Shown here: piece after piece, positions 45,486 to 56,555 of the stretch
Layout of the letters: each line of letters opens with the position of its first letter
Position numbering within the stretch: the first letter of the stretch is position 1
NCBI RefSeq assembly: GCF_001422245.1
Contig: NZ_LMMM01000016.1
Coordinates: 257,945 to 321,944 of the forward strand
Length of the DNA: 64,000 nt
From: Rhizobium sp. Leaf262
GTDB lineage: Bacteria; Pseudomonadota; Alphaproteobacteria; Rhizobiales; Rhizobiaceae
Reading direction: 5' to 3'
Position numbers and translations under genes: made by a program
Notes under the pieces: model-generated
Database searches by the model: none
Told to the model about the DNA's origin: nothing
What the model saw: only the letters and a program-made list of their open reading frames with translations

Positions 45486-45980
45486 CTAGCGAAGATCACG
45501 ACGCATGACAAGCGCCGTCGATTTCGTACCGTCTTTCGCTGTGTAGTACGCCTGCCGCTCGGCGACCGTCTTGAAGCCGAGCTTTTTATAAAGACCGATG
45601 GCCGACAGATTGCCGCCATCCACCTCCAGAAACATGGTTTCCGCACCGCGCATACTCGCTTCCCGCATCGCCGCCTGCATCAGCCGCCAGCCGAGGCCGG
45701 AGCGGGCAAACTTGTCGCTGACGGCAACGGTCAGGATTTCGGCTTCTCCACCTGCTTCGCGCGACAGAACGAAACCACCCAGCGGCTTGCTGAAAAACGC
45801 ATTGGTCTGGCGCGCGATGAAACCGAACACGCTAGACTGACCCAGAAGGCTCGAAAATTCGCCGTCGCTCCACGGTCGCGGAAAGCGCTCTTGATGGAGG
45901 GTGGCAACATCGGCGGAGTCGACGTGCTCCATCGTCACGACTTCGAAAAACGGTTTCCAGCTGAGATAATCGTCAAACAT
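45486..45980 (-). CDS. rimI: Ribosomal protein S18-alanine N-acetyltransferase-like GNAT enzyme
   Basis: The 164-residue GNAT protein has an acetyl-CoA loop (ARSGLGWRLMQAAM, about 92) and the RimI-like end FKTVAERQAYY with the following basic tail. It follows tsaB after 39 bases, the usual pairing for RimI. The exact target cannot be proven from sequence. Confidence 0.87.
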   Translation of the reverse strand: MFDDYLSWKPFFEVVTMEHVDSADVATLHQERFPRPWSDGEFSSLLGQSSVFGFIARQTNAFFSKPLGGFVLSREAGGEAEILTVAVSDKFARSGLGWRLMQAAMREASMRGAETMFLEVDGGNLSAIGLYKKLGFKTVAERQAYYTAKDGTKSTALVMRRDLR

Positions 45981-46019
45981 TGCAGGGAATCATCCGCAGA
46001 ATAGCTATCGATTGCCCTA

Positions 46020-46688
46020 TCAGGCAACCGGGCGGCGTTCCAGCGCAAATCCTGCCTGCGGCTTGGCATCCGGTCCGCGCAGATAAAGCGGTGCGGGTTT
46101 CGGCATGCCTTCAGGCTTTTGCGCGCCCAGACGGGCAACCCTCGCAATCGCAAACCTGTCCGGCCCGGAGCCCGTTTCTCCACCCGCAAAAAGCGGTGCG
46201 GCAGAGCCGATAACAGTGCCAGCAAAGCCTGCAAGTGCGGATTTCGCATCGTCCAGCGACAGAAGCGCTGGCTCGCTCAAGGGCGATCCATCCGCAGCAA
46301 AGGTCTGGAGATAGGCCTCGTCACGCTTGGCATCCAGCCCGACGGCCACCGGCAGTCCAGGATTTTGGGCATGGTGATGCGCCGCCAGCGTTTCCAGCGT
46401 GGTGATGCCCACGGCCTCGATGCCCAGCGATAGAGCAAAGCCGCGCGCAGCGGCCACACCAACGCGAATGCCGGTAAAGGAACCCGGACCGATGGTTACG
46501 GCAATTCGCTCGACGTCTTGAAGCGTCAGAGACGCTTGGCTCAAGGCACCATCGATGATGCCCATCAGCAGTTCCGCATGGCCCTTGCCGATATTCTCGG
46601 TAACTTCACCCAGCACGGCATCCTCAGCACTGTCATAGAGACAGGCAGAGCAATCCACACCTGATGTGTCGATGGAAAGAACGATCAT
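46020..46688 (-). CDS. tsaB: tRNA threonylcarbamoyladenosine synthesis protein TsaB
   Basis: This 222-residue ASKHA-fold protein starts MIVLSIDTSGVDCSACLYD and carries IAVTIGPGSFTGIRVG (about 63-78). TsaB is the scaffold partner of TsaD in forming t6A37 in ANN-decoding tRNAs. It is an inactive paralogue of TsaD lacking its metal-binding histidines. It is followed by rimI and preceded by nfu with 19 bases between. Confidence 0.94.
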   Translation of the reverse strand: MIVLSIDTSGVDCSACLYDSAEDAVLGEVTENIGKGHAELLMGIIDGALSQASLTLQDVERIAVTIGPGSFTGIRVGVAAARGFALSLGIEAVGITTLETLAAHHHAQNPGLPVAVGLDAKRDEAYLQTFAADGSPLSEPALLSLDDAKSALAGFAGTVIGSAAPLFAGGETGSGPDRFAIARVARLGAQKPEGMPKPAPLYLRGPDAKPQAGFALERRPVA

Positions 46689-46707
46689 GGATCAAGCCGC
46701 CTCTTTA

Positions 46708-47271
46708 TCAGACGGCCTCGACCTCTTGCACTTCAGGCACGAAGTGGCGCAGCAGGTTCTGCACACCATGCTTCAGGGTGGCCGTAGAAGACGGGCAGCC
46801 CGAGCATGCGCCCTTCATGTTGAGGAAGACAGTACCATCGCGGAAACCACGGAAGGTGATGTCGCCGCCATCCTGCGCAACGGCAGGACGAACACGGGTT
46901 TCGAGAAGTTCCTTGATCGTAGCAACGATCGTCTCATCGCCTGCTTCGAAGAACTCTTCTTCCTCGTCGGAAATTTCAGCCGCAACAGCCGTTCCCATCA
47001 GCGGGCGACCGGACATGAAATGTTCCATGATCGAGCCGAGGATGGCGGGCTTCAGGTGCTGCCATTCCGCGCCATCCTTGCTGACGGTGATGAAATCGAA
47101 GCCGTAATAAACGCCGGTCACACCCGGAATTTCGAACAGAACCGCAGCCAGCGGCGAGGCTTGCGCCTGCGCGGCATTCAGGAACTCCGCCGTGCCGCTC
47201 TCCAGAACGACCTTGCCGGGAAGAAACTTCAGCGTTGCCGGGTTCGGCGTGGATTCCGTCTGAATGAACAT
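46708..47271 (-). CDS. NifU/Nfu-family iron-sulfur cluster scaffold
   Basis: The 187-residue protein has the N-terminal Nfu domain (MFIQTESTPNPATLKFLPGK, 1-90) found in mitochondrial NFU1 and alphaproteobacteria, and the C-terminal NifU domain with the C-x2-C motif CSGCPSS (about 156). It carries and delivers 4Fe-4S clusters to target enzymes, possibly including MiaB and LipA. It is not the nitrogenase-specific NifU. Confidence 0.93.
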   Translation of the reverse strand: MFIQTESTPNPATLKFLPGKVVLESGTAEFLNAAQAQASPLAAVLFEIPGVTGVYYGFDFITVSKDGAEWQHLKPAILGSIMEHFMSGRPLMGTAVAAEISDEEEEFFEAGDETIVATIKELLETRVRPAVAQDGGDITFRGFRDGTVFLNMKGACSGCPSSTATLKHGVQNLLRHFVPEVQEVEAV

Positions 47272-47404
47272 TGCAATCTCCTTCGGGACGTCAGGAGGAC
47301 ATCCCGGAATTTAGAATACTTCCAAAATACGCCGGACGAAGCCTGACTTCAAGTCCTGACATGATAAACATAGTCAAGAAATCTGCATCGCAGCCTGCCA
47401 CTCC

Positions 47405-47896
47405 TTAGCAGAGCGCGTCGATTTCCTCATCTGTCAAAGTGTCCGGCAGAACCGTCACCGGAATGGGGAACGCAGCCCCACGCCCGGCGATGGAAGACAC
47501 CAGTGGACCTGGACCATCCTTGGTCGATCCCGCCGCCAGAACAAGAATGGCGATATCGCGGTCTTCTTCGATCAGTCCGTGGATCTGTTCGGCGGCATTG
47601 CCTTCGCGGATCACCGCTTCCGGCTCGATACCGACGCTCTCACGCACCTTCTGCGCCACCTTGGCCAGCGACGCCTCGGCCTCTTCGAGCGCTTCGGCCC
47701 GCATGATCTGCTCGACACCAAGCCATTGCTGGAAGTCGCCTTCCGGGATCACATAGAGAAGAACCAGAGCGCCATTGGAATTCTTGGCGCGACGCCCGGC
47801 ATAATGAACGGCCCTTTCGCATTCGGGTGTTCCGTCAATAACCGCCAGAAATTTGCGGCGGTGTCCTTCGAGACGCGAAAGCCGTTTCGATACCAT
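47405..47896 (-). CDS. Universal stress protein (UspA family)
   Basis: The 163-residue Usp-fold protein starts with KFLAVIDGTPECERAVHYA and contains the ATP-binding G-x2-G-x9-GS-like segment near AGSTKDGPGPLVSSIAG (about 123), so nucleotide binding is plausible. A strong ribosome site (AGGAG, six bases before the ATG) precedes it. Its client process is unknown. It lies after trpS, beyond a probable terminator. Confidence 0.88.
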   Translation of the reverse strand: MVSKRLSRLEGHRRKFLAVIDGTPECERAVHYAGRRAKNSNGALVLLYVIPEGDFQQWLGVEQIMRAEALEEAEASLAKVAQKVRESVGIEPEAVIREGNAAEQIHGLIEEDRDIAILVLAAGSTKDGPGPLVSSIAGRGAAFPIPVTVLPDTLTDEEIDALC

Positions 47897-47924
47897 TGCA
47901 TACTCCTGTTTTCGCCGTCACGGC

Positions 47925-47949
47925 AAAACCCGCCCGGCGGTTCGGGCGG
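47925..47949 (-). terminator. Probable terminator of trpS
   Basis: Minus-strand stem CCGCCC-GAACCGCC-GGGCGG is followed by GTTTTG; it lies 42 bases after the trpS stop. A second small stem GCCG/CGGC (47914-47924) follows. The T-tract is short. Confidence 0.5.
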
Positions 47950-47990
47950 ACTTTATATCAAATCCCAGGATTAAAAAATGCTTCCGCGTG

Positions 47991-49055
47991 TCAACGCAGG
48001 AAGCCGATGATGTCGCGCACCTCGTTCATGGTCTTTTCGGCCATAGCCCCAGCCCGCTCGCCACCCTGCTTCAGGATCGCGTCGATATGGCTGACATCGT
48101 CCAGCAGACGGCGCATTTCGCCATTGATCGGAGCGAGAACCGTGACCGCCAAATCAACCAGCGCCGGTTTGAAGGCCGAGAACTGCTGGCCGCCGAATTC
48201 TAAGAGAACCTCGGCCTTGGTCTTGTCGGACAGGGCCGCATAGATGCCGACGAGGTTTTCTGCTTCCGCACGGCCCTTCAGGCCATCCACTTCGCTTGGC
48301 AGCGCATCCGGGTCGGTCTTTGCCTTCTTGATCTTTCTGGAGATTGCATCGACATCGTCCATCAGATTGATGCGTGACAGGTCGGACGGATCGGACTTCG
48401 ACATTTTCTTCGTGCCGTCCTTCAAGGACATGACACGCGGTGCCGGACCACCGATCAGCGGCTCCACCATCGGGAAATAGGCATGAACCGGCTCATTACC
48501 CACGGTGATATCGACGCCAAGGCCAGCGTTACGAATATTGGCACCGAAATCGATGTTGAACTTCTGGGCGATATCGCGCGCCAGTTCCAGATGCTGCTTC
48601 TGATCGTCACCGACAGGAACATGGGTCGCGCGATAGACCAGAATGTCGGCAGCCATCAGGCTTGGATAGGCGAGCAGACCCAGCGAGACCTGTTCGGCAT
48701 TCTTGCCGGACTTATCCTTGAACTGCGTCATACGCTCCATCCAACCGATGCGCGCCACACAGTTGAACACCCATGCCAGTTCCGCATGCTGCGGCACCGC
48801 CGACTGGTTGAAGACGATGTGCTTGACCGGATCGATGCCCGCCGCAATGAAGGCCGCCGCAATCGAACGCGTCTGCGCCTTCAGGTCTGCATGCACCAGC
48901 TGGGCTGTAATGGCGTGCATATCCACGACGCAGTAGATGCAGTCATTGTCTTGCTGAAGCGCAACGAATTTGCGGATGGCACCGAGATAATTGCCGAGAT
49001 GGAGGTTTCCGGTCGGCTGGACGCCTGAGAAAACCAGCGGCTTGAATGCGTTCAT
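47991..49055 (-). CDS. trpS: Tryptophanyl-tRNA synthetase
   Basis: This 354-residue class I aminoacyl-tRNA synthetase has its HIGH-type motif in [17 protein letters not shown] (about 11-27) and KMSKS in [14 protein letters not shown] (about 215). The ATG at 49055 has GAGG six bases upstream; another ATG two codons earlier is less well placed. It follows murJ after 105 bases. Confidence 0.97.
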   Translation of the reverse strand: MNAFKPLVFSGVQPTGNLHLGNYLGAIRKFVALQQDNDCIYCVVDMHAITAQLVHADLKAQTRSIAAAFIAAGIDPVKHIVFNQSAVPQHAELAWVFNCVARIGWMERMTQFKDKSGKNAEQVSLGLLAYPSLMAADILVYRATHVPVGDDQKQHLELARDIAQKFNIDFGANIRNAGLGVDITVGNEPVHAYFPMVEPLIGGPAPRVMSLKDGTKKMSKSDPSDLSRINLMDDVDAISRKIKKAKTDPDALPSEVDGLKGRAEAENLVGIYAALSDKTKAEVLLEFGGQQFSAFKPALVDLAVTVLAPINGEMRRLLDDVSHIDAILKQGGERAGAMAEKTMNEVRDIIGFLR

Positions 49056-49160
49056 GATCATCCTCGAAAAGGCTTGTGGAGGGCCTTGCCCTATGTTTCA
49101 GACTGGGTTTCGGACTCGGTTTCAAATTGGCCGCGCTTATGCACCCGCAACAGCCTGCAA

Positions 49161-50762
49161 TCAAGGGGTTTCGGTCGTCTCCGCCGGAGTTTCCTTCTTG
49201 GCCTGCCGACGCTTCAATCCGCGTTTGACCATGGCAAGACTTGAACCACCCGTAAGGAAGGCCAGTCCGAAATAAAGGATCATCGCTGCAAAAACGAGGC
49301 CGACCAGCGTTCCGGCCCGCACCGCGATAGACGATGCGGATGACAGTTCGAAGGCGAGATAGGCCAGCGCATAGTGGATGGCGATGGCCATGACCGCCGC
49401 TGCAAACAGCAGTCGAGGAATGCGGGTCAGAAGCGGAATGTCGAGCTTCCAGTGGCCGCGCCACAGCAGCATGCCGAAGAGAAGGGCGGCGTTGACCCAG
49501 CCTGCGGTGATTTCCGCCGTTGCAATGCCCGGCCCGCCATAGAACGGGAACAAAGTGAGCGCCAGCGATACGTTGACGACCACAGAAACGGCGGCAAAAA
49601 TCATCGGCGTGCGGGTGTCTTCGCGGGCGAAGAAGCCGGGAATGAAGGCCTTGATCAGCACGAAGGCAGGAAGCCCAAGCCCGTAAATGCCGAGGATTTG
49701 CGCAACCGTAATGGTCGCGGAGGGCGAGAAATTGCCGCGCTCATACAGGAACCGCACGATGGGTTCGGCCATGACAAGCAGGGCGGCTGCGGCTGGCAAG
49801 GTCAGGAACATCACGAATTCGACGGAGCGGTTTTGCAGATTGGCCGCTTCCACCTGATGGCCGCCGCGCAGAGCGCGCGCCAGTTCAGGCAGCAGCACGG
49901 TCGCCACCGCAATGCCGACGACGCCGAGCGGCAGCTGATAGATGCGATCCGCATAGGCGAGCGAGGAGATGACGCCCTCTTTGCCGGATGCGATATTGGT
50001 GTTGATCAAAAGGTTGATCTGGGTAATGCCGCCGGTAATGGCGGCAGGTAGCGCCAGCACCAGCAGGCGTTTGACATTGCCGGTCATGCGTGGGCGGCGA
50101 AAGCCGATCTTGATACCGGCATGGCGCACGGCAATCCAGACGATGGCCAGTTGCACGAAACCGGCGGCCATCACCCCCCAGGACAGGGCATAGCCGACCT
50201 GGAGCGGATCGTAGCTCTTCCACCAGGCCACGCCGAGCACGCCGATCAGAATAATATTAAGGAAAACCGGCGCAATCGCCGCTGCAAAATACCGATGCAG
50301 CGAATTCAGCATGCCGCCCATCATTGCCGCCAGCGACATGCAGGCGAGATAGGGAAACATGATGGTTGCGAGACGCACGGTGTTGTCGAACTTGGTCGGG
50401 TCTTCAACGAAGCCCGGCGCAATCACCGTCCGCACGATGAAGGGCATCGACAGTTCCATGACGATCGTCAGCGCCATCAGCACCGTGAAGAGAACACCGA
50501 AGACCTCTTCCGAAAAGCGCTTTGCGCCCTCCATGCCATTGGCTTCGATTTCCTTGGCAAACAGCGGCACGAAGGCGGAGTTGAAGGCGCCTTCGGCAAA
50601 CAGGCGGCGGAAGGTGTTGGGAAAACGGAAGGCAGCATTGAAGGCATCCGCCACCGGGCCGGTGCCCACGGCAGCGGCCATCAGCATTTCACGGACGAAG
50701 CCGAATAGCCGGCTACCGAGCGTCGCGGTGCCGACGGTTGCGAATTTGGCAATCAAACCCAT
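49161..50762 (-). CDS. murJ: Lipid II flippase MurJ
   Basis: The 533-residue integral membrane protein of the MOP superfamily has about 14 helices. It starts MGLIAKFATVGTATLGSRLF and has the conserved VADAFNAAFRFPNTFRRLFA loop (about 37-56). MurJ flips the peptidoglycan precursor lipid II across the inner membrane. The ATG lies seven bases after the glnD stop. The gene pair glnD-murJ is common in alphaproteobacteria. Confidence 0.96.
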   Translation of the reverse strand: MGLIAKFATVGTATLGSRLFGFVREMLMAAAVGTGPVADAFNAAFRFPNTFRRLFAEGAFNSAFVPLFAKEIEANGMEGAKRFSEEVFGVLFTVLMALTIVMELSMPFIVRTVIAPGFVEDPTKFDNTVRLATIMFPYLACMSLAAMMGGMLNSLHRYFAAAIAPVFLNIILIGVLGVAWWKSYDPLQVGYALSWGVMAAGFVQLAIVWIAVRHAGIKIGFRRPRMTGNVKRLLVLALPAAITGGITQINLLINTNIASGKEGVISSLAYADRIYQLPLGVVGIAVATVLLPELARALRGGHQVEAANLQNRSVEFVMFLTLPAAAALLVMAEPIVRFLYERGNFSPSATITVAQILGIYGLGLPAFVLIKAFIPGFFAREDTRTPMIFAAVSVVVNVSLALTLFPFYGGPGIATAEITAGWVNAALLFGMLLWRGHWKLDIPLLTRIPRLLFAAAVMAIAIHYALAYLAFELSSASSIAVRAGTLVGLVFAAMILYFGLAFLTGGSSLAMVKRGLKRRQAKKETPAETTETP

Positions 50763-50769
50763 GATGTTT

Positions 50770-53598
50770 TCAAGCCTTCGCGGTGAGTGAAGCGGGCAGA
50801 GCCGCGACATCGGGGTGAGCGATGATGCCGGGCGGCATGCGGTCTCGCAATTCGTCTTCCTGCTCGGCCATGACAGCCTTCAGCCGCGAAGCGATGCTCG
50901 CCTGCCGGTTATCGGTCATGACCTTCTGGCCGAAGAGGTCGGTCACATAGAAGGTGTCGATGACCTTCTCACCGAAGGTGGTGATGCGGGCAGAGGTGAT
51001 ATCCAGCGACAGATCGGCCAGAACCGCCGTCATATCCGCCAACAGGCCGGTGCGGTCGAGGCATTCCACTTCGATCACGCTGAACTTGTTGGAAAGACCG
51101 TTGGAGATGGTAACGGATGGCGGAATGTTGAAGGTCTTGCTTTTCTTGCGGCCCTTGGTGCGGGTCGCGATGATCTCAGGAACGCGCTTCTTGCCCGCCA
51201 GAACCTCTTCAATCATCTTGCCGATATTGTTGGCCCGCCGCGTCTCGTCTTCATCGATTGGGAATTCGCGGTTGATGAGGATGGTATCGAGCGCGCGCCC
51301 ATCTGACGTCGTGAAGATTTGCGCGTCGGCAATGTTGGCCCCGGCAGCAGCACAGGCGCCCGTAATGATGGACAGAAGGCGTGGATGGTCGGGCGCCAGC
51401 ACGGTGATTTCCGTAATAGCGTGGAAGGAATGGGTGCGCACCATGGTCGATAGCGCTTTTTCCTGCTTGTCCGCTTCGCGCAAAAACCGCGTGTGGCGGA
51501 TCTGGTCTTCCAGATCGACCGACAAGAGATAGGGCTCGTAATGCAGGCCGGTATATTTGCGCCGTGCCTTCTGGCCCCAGTCCGTCAGCGAATCATAGAG
51601 CGCCTGACGGGCAATCTTGGCGCGTTCTTTTCGCGATGTTTCCGAGAAACCGCCGGAGAGCAGAAGCTCGGTTTCATAATAGAGCGTGCGCAGAAGCTGG
51701 CCCTTCCAGCCGTTCCACACATCCGGTCCCACGGCCCTGATATCGCAGACGGTGAGGATCAGCAGCATTTTCAGCCGCTCCATGGACTGCACCTTGTCGG
51801 CAAAATCGGTGATCGTCTTGCGGTCGTGAAGATCACGGGTCTGCGCCACCATCGACATCAACAGATGCTGCTCGATCAGCCAGAACACCGTTTCGGTCTG
51901 CTTGCTGGTGAGCCGGAAGCGTTGGCACAGTTTGCGTGCAACGCGGGCACCGGCAATGGAGTGATCCTCCTGCCGACCCTTCGCCACATCATGCAGCAGT
52001 ACGGCGACGTAGAGCGCATCGCGATCCTCGATCCCGGGCATCAGCTGGTTGACCAGCGGGTGCGTATCGACAGCCTGCCCTTTTTCGATTTCCGACAGCA
52101 CGGCAACGGAGCGGATCAGATGCTCATCGACAGTATAGTGGTGATACATGTTGAACTGCATCATCGCGACGATCTTGCCGAATTCCGGGATGAATTTGCC
52201 CAGAACACCCGCCTCGTTCATACGCCGCAGCGTCAGCGCAGGATCGCGCCGGGAGGTCAGGATGGAGAGGAACAGCCGGTTGGCTTCCTCATTGTCGCGA
52301 AGCTCGTGATTGATCAGAGCGAGCGAGCGGGTCAGCACACGCAGTGCATCTGGATGCAGTTCCAGATTGTTGATATCGGCCACATGAAACAGGCGGATGA
52401 TGCTGACCGGATCGTTGCGAAACACATCGGCATTGGCGAGCGCAATGCGGCCGCGATCTTCCACGAACTGGTCGGAGCCGGGAATTTTGCGCAGGCGATG
52501 GGCAAAACGGCTGAACACGCCCGACAGGCCCGGAACATCCTTGGCCTGCTTGTCCTCCAGTGCCGCGCAGAGAATGCGGGTCAGATCGCCCACATCTTTG
52601 GCCACGAGGAAATAGTGCTTCATGAAACGTTCGACCGCAGACAGGCCGGGGCGCGGCTGGTAGTTGAGTGCTGCTGCGATTTCGCGCTGAATATCGAAGG
52701 ACAGCCGCTCTTCCGCCTTGCCGGTGATGAAATGCATCTGGCAGCGCACGGTCCAGAGAAAATCGTCGGCCTTTTCGAACAGCTTCAATTCGCGCTTCGA
52801 CAGCACGCCCAGCTTCACCAATTCGGCTGTGTCGCGCACATGGTAATAATATTTGGCAATCCAGAACAGCGTGTGCAGGTCACGCAGGCCGCCCTTGCCT
52901 TCCTTGACGTTGGGCTCCACCAGATAGCGCGTATCACCCGCCTTGCGGTGGCGTTGGTCGCGCTCGGCAAGCTTGGCGGCGATAAATTCGGGGCCGCTAT
53001 TGGTAACGACTTCCGTTTCGAAACGACGCTCCAGCTCATCCGCCAGCGATTGCTTGCCGCAGATGGAGCGCATTTCGAGGATCGCGGTGCGGATTGTCAT
53101 ATCGGCCTTCGACAGCCGAATGCATTCATCCACAGAACGCGTGGCATGGCCCACCTTGAAGCCGATATCCCAGAGAATGTAGAGAACGAACTCGATCGCC
53201 TTGTTCATGTCAGGCATATTTTTGGGCGGCAGCAAGAACAGCAGGTCGATGTCGGAACCCGGTGCCAGCGTGCCACGCCCGTAACCGCCAACGGCTGTTA
53301 TGGCCACCTGTGGCGCATCCTTGGGATAGACGTAAGTGCAGGCCAGATCATAGAGAACTTCGATCAACCGATCCTGAAGCCAGGAAATTCGGCGCGCGCA
53401 ATCAATGCCGCCGCCTTCGGTGTCCAGAAGTTCGCGTGCCTTGTCGCGGCCCTGCGCGCTGGCTTTCTTGAAGATCGGCAAAAGGTCGGCACGCACATCC
53501 GACACGCGCTGCCCATCGCCCTGAAACACGGCTTCGCATTCCTGCTTCAGCGCATCGACATCCAGTATTGCGGAGAAATCCAGGTCTTTCGTGGCCAT
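50770..53598 (-). CDS. glnD: PII uridylyltransferase / uridylyl-removing enzyme
   Basis: This 942-residue nitrogen sensor modifies PII proteins (GlnB, GlnK) according to glutamine. Domains in order: nucleotidyltransferase with [20 protein letters not shown] (about 93-112), a linker, an HD domain with [14 protein letters not shown] (about 505), and two C-terminal ACT domains (about 725 and 845) that sense glutamine. The ATG at 53598 is preferred; an ATG seven codons earlier is possible. Inverted repeats in the leader may affect expression. Confidence 0.96.
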   Translation of the reverse strand: MATKDLDFSAILDVDALKQECEAVFQGDGQRVSDVRADLLPIFKKASAQGRDKARELLDTEGGGIDCARRISWLQDRLIEVLYDLACTYVYPKDAPQVAITAVGGYGRGTLAPGSDIDLLFLLPPKNMPDMNKAIEFVLYILWDIGFKVGHATRSVDECIRLSKADMTIRTAILEMRSICGKQSLADELERRFETEVVTNSGPEFIAAKLAERDQRHRKAGDTRYLVEPNVKEGKGGLRDLHTLFWIAKYYYHVRDTAELVKLGVLSKRELKLFEKADDFLWTVRCQMHFITGKAEERLSFDIQREIAAALNYQPRPGLSAVERFMKHYFLVAKDVGDLTRILCAALEDKQAKDVPGLSGVFSRFAHRLRKIPGSDQFVEDRGRIALANADVFRNDPVSIIRLFHVADINNLELHPDALRVLTRSLALINHELRDNEEANRLFLSILTSRRDPALTLRRMNEAGVLGKFIPEFGKIVAMMQFNMYHHYTVDEHLIRSVAVLSEIEKGQAVDTHPLVNQLMPGIEDRDALYVAVLLHDVAKGRQEDHSIAGARVARKLCQRFRLTSKQTETVFWLIEQHLLMSMVAQTRDLHDRKTITDFADKVQSMERLKMLLILTVCDIRAVGPDVWNGWKGQLLRTLYYETELLLSGGFSETSRKERAKIARQALYDSLTDWGQKARRKYTGLHYEPYLLSVDLEDQIRHTRFLREADKQEKALSTMVRTHSFHAITEITVLAPDHPRLLSIITGACAAAGANIADAQIFTTSDGRALDTILINREFPIDEDETRRANNIGKMIEEVLAGKKRVPEIIATRTKGRKKSKTFNIPPSVTISNGLSNKFSVIEVECLDRTGLLADMTAVLADLSLDITSARITTFGEKVIDTFYVTDLFGQKVMTDNRQASIASRLKAVMAEQEDELRDRMPPGIIAHPDVAALPASLTAKA

Positions 53599-53621
53599 TG
53601 ATGCCGATATCCATTTCATAC

Positions 53622-53661
53622 GGGCTATAGTTTTGGCATAGCCCTATAACGATTTTAGGGC
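53622..53661. promoter_or_regulatory. Adjacent inverted repeats upstream of glnD
   Basis: GGGCTAT-N9-ATAGCCC (53622-53644) overlaps GCCCTA-N9-TAGGGC (53641-53661), so the middle strand can pair to either side. The region ends 24 bases before the preferred glnD start. The two stems cannot form at once, as in an attenuator or switch, but the repeat could also be a protein operator. Confidence 0.35.
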
Positions 53662-53698
53662 GTGATGGACAGGCACGATGCGCATCTTAAAAGTTCAA

Positions 53699-53717
53699 TG
53701 CCCCTTCACAAGGGGCA
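53699..53717 (-). terminator. Probable terminator of mutS
   Basis: A perfect 8-bp stem TGCCCCTT/AAGGGGCA with a 3-base loop starts nine bases after the mutS stop and is followed on the minus strand by TTGAACTTTT. The T-tract is imperfect. Confidence 0.5.
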
Positions 53718-53726
53718 CTGTAAGGC

Positions 53727-56441
53727 TCAAGCCTTGCCAAGTTGTTTCTTGAGCGCATAAAGCGCATCCAGCGCTTCACGCGGGGTCATCTCATCCGGGT
53801 TGAGTGCTTTTAAAGCCTCGTCCACCTTGGAATTGCCATGGCTGCGGCTTTCCTCGCGCCGCACCGCCACCTGAAACAGCGGCAGATCGTCGATCAGCTT
53901 GCTGGCCGGGTTCTTGCGGTCGGCATCTTCCAGCTGTGTCAGAACCGTCCGCGCCCGCTCCACGACGGACGCCGGAAGGCCTGCCAGCCTTGCCACCTGA
54001 ATACCGTAGGATCGATCCGCCGCACCCGGCCCCACCTCGTGCAGGAAGATCACGTCGCCTTCCCACTCGCGCACCTTCATGGTGGCGTTGGACAAGCGAC
54101 CGAGCTTTTCCGACAGAACCGTCAATTCGTGGAAGTGGGTGGCGAAAAGTCCACGGCAGCGGTTGACCTCATGCAGATGTTCAACAGCCGCCCAGGCAAT
54201 CGAAAGGCCATCGAAGGTCGCCGTGCCGCGACCGATCTCGTCCAGAATAACCAGCGACCGATCTGTTGCCTGATTGAGAATGGCAGCGGTTTCCACCATT
54301 TCCACCATGAAGGTGGAGCGCCCGCGCGCCAGATCATCCGATGCGCCGACGCGGGAAAACAGCCGGTCGACAATGCCGATATGGGCCGCTTGCGCCGGCA
54401 CGAAGGAACCGATCTGGCCTAAAATGGCGATTAGCGCGTTCTGGCGCAGGAAGGTCGATTTACCGCCCATATTCGGACCGGTCAGCAGCCAGATCGCGCC
54501 GTTGCGATTGCCATTCACCGCCGAAAGATCGCAATGATTGGCGATGAACGGCCCTGACGACTGGCGGCGCAGCGCCTGTTCCACCACCGGGTGGCGTCCA
54601 CCCTTGATGTCGAACATCATCGAACCATCGACCACCGGGCGGCAATAGGCCTGCTCGGCGGCGAGATAGGCAAGGCTGGTGGCAACGTCGATGGCCGCAA
54701 GCGCCAACGCCCCCGCCTTGATCGCTTCGGCATGGGAAACGACGGCCCGCACCATCTGCTCGAAAGCCTGCAATTCGATGGTGAGCGCCTGAGAGGCGGC
54801 ATTGGCGATGCGGCTTTCCAGATCGGCGAGTTCCGTCGTGGTGAAGCGCATGGCACCGGCCATGGTCTGGCGGTGGATGAAGCGGGCTTTGGCCTCATCA
54901 CCCGTCGTCATCACATCGGCATTGCCTGCCGTGACCTCGATGAAGTAACCCAGCACATTGTTGTGCTTGATCTTCAGAGACTTGATGCCCGTCTCTTCGG
55001 AATATTGCAGCTGCAACCCGGCAATGACCCGGCGGGACTGGTCGCGCAACGCCCTGATCTCGTCCAGTTCCGGGTTGGAGCCCTCGCGAACGAAACCGCC
55101 ATCGCGCTTCAGCAAAGGCAATTCATCGGCAAGCGTGGCGGCGAGCATCGCTTCCAGCGTCGTCGGCAGCGCTTTCAGCGCGGCAAGTGCATCCGCCAGT
55201 TCATCCGGCAACAGGCCCTGATCCAGCAGTTCCGCAACATGGGCGGCGGCGGAAATCCCGATCCTGATGGCACCGAGATCCCGTGGCCCTCCACGATCCA
55301 GCGCCAGACGCGACAGCGCACGCGGCATATCCGCCACCTGCTTCAACGCATCGCGTAAGCCATCGGACAGCGACACATCATCCAGCAGATAGGCGACGGC
55401 ATCCAGCCGCGCATTGATCTTGTCGGCATCCGTCAGCGGCGACATCAGCCGTTCTGCCAGCAACCGCGCTCCGCCGCCCGTAACAGTGCGGTTGATGGCG
55501 TGCAGTAGCGATCCATCACGCTCGCCCGATAGCGTCTTGGTCAGTTCCAGATTGGCGCGGGTGGCGGGATCAATGAAGAGGGTGGAGGCCGCACTTTCCC
55601 GTTCGGGTGCTGCCAAAGGCGGGCGCTCGGCAATCTGGGTTTTCTCGACATAGGCAACGGCTGCGGCAGCAGCGGCCATTTCGACGCGGGAAAACGTGCC
55701 GAAGCCATCCAGCGTCGTGACGCCAAAATAGCGCGCGATACGGCCTTCCGCCGTCGCACTATCGAACAGAACGGCAGGTTGCGGCACGGCCACGCGGCCT
55801 AGCACATCGAAGGTGGCCTTCAGCTCTTCGTCATGAAACAGGCTGTCGGCGACGATCAACTCGCGCGGATCGATGCGCCAGATATCAGCCAGAAGCCGCG
55901 TCAGCGTCGTTTCGGCCAGGCGGAAAACGCCGGTGGAAATATCGATCCAGGCCAGCGCGAACTGAGCATCGCCGCTGCCCCTGATACGCGCCAGCGCCAT
56001 CAGATAATTGGATTCCGTTGGCGAAAGCAGCTTTTCTTCGGTCAGCGTGCCGGGTGTCACCAGCCGCACGACATCGCGCCGCACCACGGATTTCGAGCCG
56101 CGCTTCTTGGCCTCCGCCGGGTCTTCCGTCTGCTCGCACACCGCCACGCGGTAACCGCGCAGGATCAGCTTTTGCAGATAATCATCGGCTGCATGCACCG
56201 GCACGCCGCACATGGGAATATCCTGCCCCAGATGCTGGCCGCGCTTGGTCAGCGTAATGCCCAGCGCCCGCGAAGCTTCCGCCGCATCATCGAAGAACAG
56301 CTCGTAGAAATCGCCCATGCGATAGAAGAGCAGCGAACCGGGATTGTTCGCCTTGATCTCGATATATTGCTCCATCATCGGAGTGGCCGAGGCGCGGCTC
56401 TCCTCGGATATGAGCGAGGCAGTGGAGTGAACGTCCGTCAA
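53727..56441 (-). CDS. mutS: DNA mismatch repair protein MutS (TTG start)
   Basis: The 904-residue protein recognises mismatches through the Phe-x-Glu motif in MGDFYELFF (Phe 45, Glu 47) and has connector, lever and clamp domains. The ATPase has Walker [10 protein letters not shown] (about 660) and Walker [16 protein letters not shown] (about 735). The C-terminal helix-turn-helix is present. The start is TTG at 56441; the residues between it and the first ATG ([10 protein letters not shown]) match other rhizobial MutS, so the TTG is credible. Confidence 0.96.
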   Translation of the reverse strand: MTDVHSTASLISEESRASATPMMEQYIEIKANNPGSLLFYRMGDFYELFFDDAAEASRALGITLTKRGQHLGQDIPMCGVPVHAADDYLQKLILRGYRVAVCEQTEDPAEAKKRGSKSVVRRDVVRLVTPGTLTEEKLLSPTESNYLMALARIRGSGDAQFALAWIDISTGVFRLAETTLTRLLADIWRIDPRELIVADSLFHDEELKATFDVLGRVAVPQPAVLFDSATAEGRIARYFGVTTLDGFGTFSRVEMAAAAAAVAYVEKTQIAERPPLAAPERESAASTLFIDPATRANLELTKTLSGERDGSLLHAINRTVTGGGARLLAERLMSPLTDADKINARLDAVAYLLDDVSLSDGLRDALKQVADMPRALSRLALDRGGPRDLGAIRIGISAAAHVAELLDQGLLPDELADALAALKALPTTLEAMLAATLADELPLLKRDGGFVREGSNPELDEIRALRDQSRRVIAGLQLQYSEETGIKSLKIKHNNVLGYFIEVTAGNADVMTTGDEAKARFIHRQTMAGAMRFTTTELADLESRIANAASQALTIELQAFEQMVRAVVSHAEAIKAGALALAAIDVATSLAYLAAEQAYCRPVVDGSMMFDIKGGRHPVVEQALRRQSSGPFIANHCDLSAVNGNRNGAIWLLTGPNMGGKSTFLRQNALIAILGQIGSFVPAQAAHIGIVDRLFSRVGASDDLARGRSTFMVEMVETAAILNQATDRSLVILDEIGRGTATFDGLSIAWAAVEHLHEVNRCRGLFATHFHELTVLSEKLGRLSNATMKVREWEGDVIFLHEVGPGAADRSYGIQVARLAGLPASVVERARTVLTQLEDADRKNPASKLIDDLPLFQVAVRREESRSHGNSKVDEALKALNPDEMTPREALDALYALKKQLGKA

Positions 56442-56555
56442 TGGCTTTTCAACATCGCTATGTGTTGCGGGAAACGAGCGCAGAGACTAACGGCCCCGCC
56501 CCATCAGGACAACACATAGAAGCCACCTGCCCACAGGAAGCTTGGCCGGAAAGCA

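Noticed and set aside
51493-53601. Very long open frame (702 codons) antisense to glnD, and similar long antisense frames over yejF, murJ and truA/fmt
   Set aside because: They are by-products of high-GC codon bias in the real genes. The translations are low-complexity, lack known motifs and lack ribosome sites, while the opposite strand encodes clear conserved proteins.
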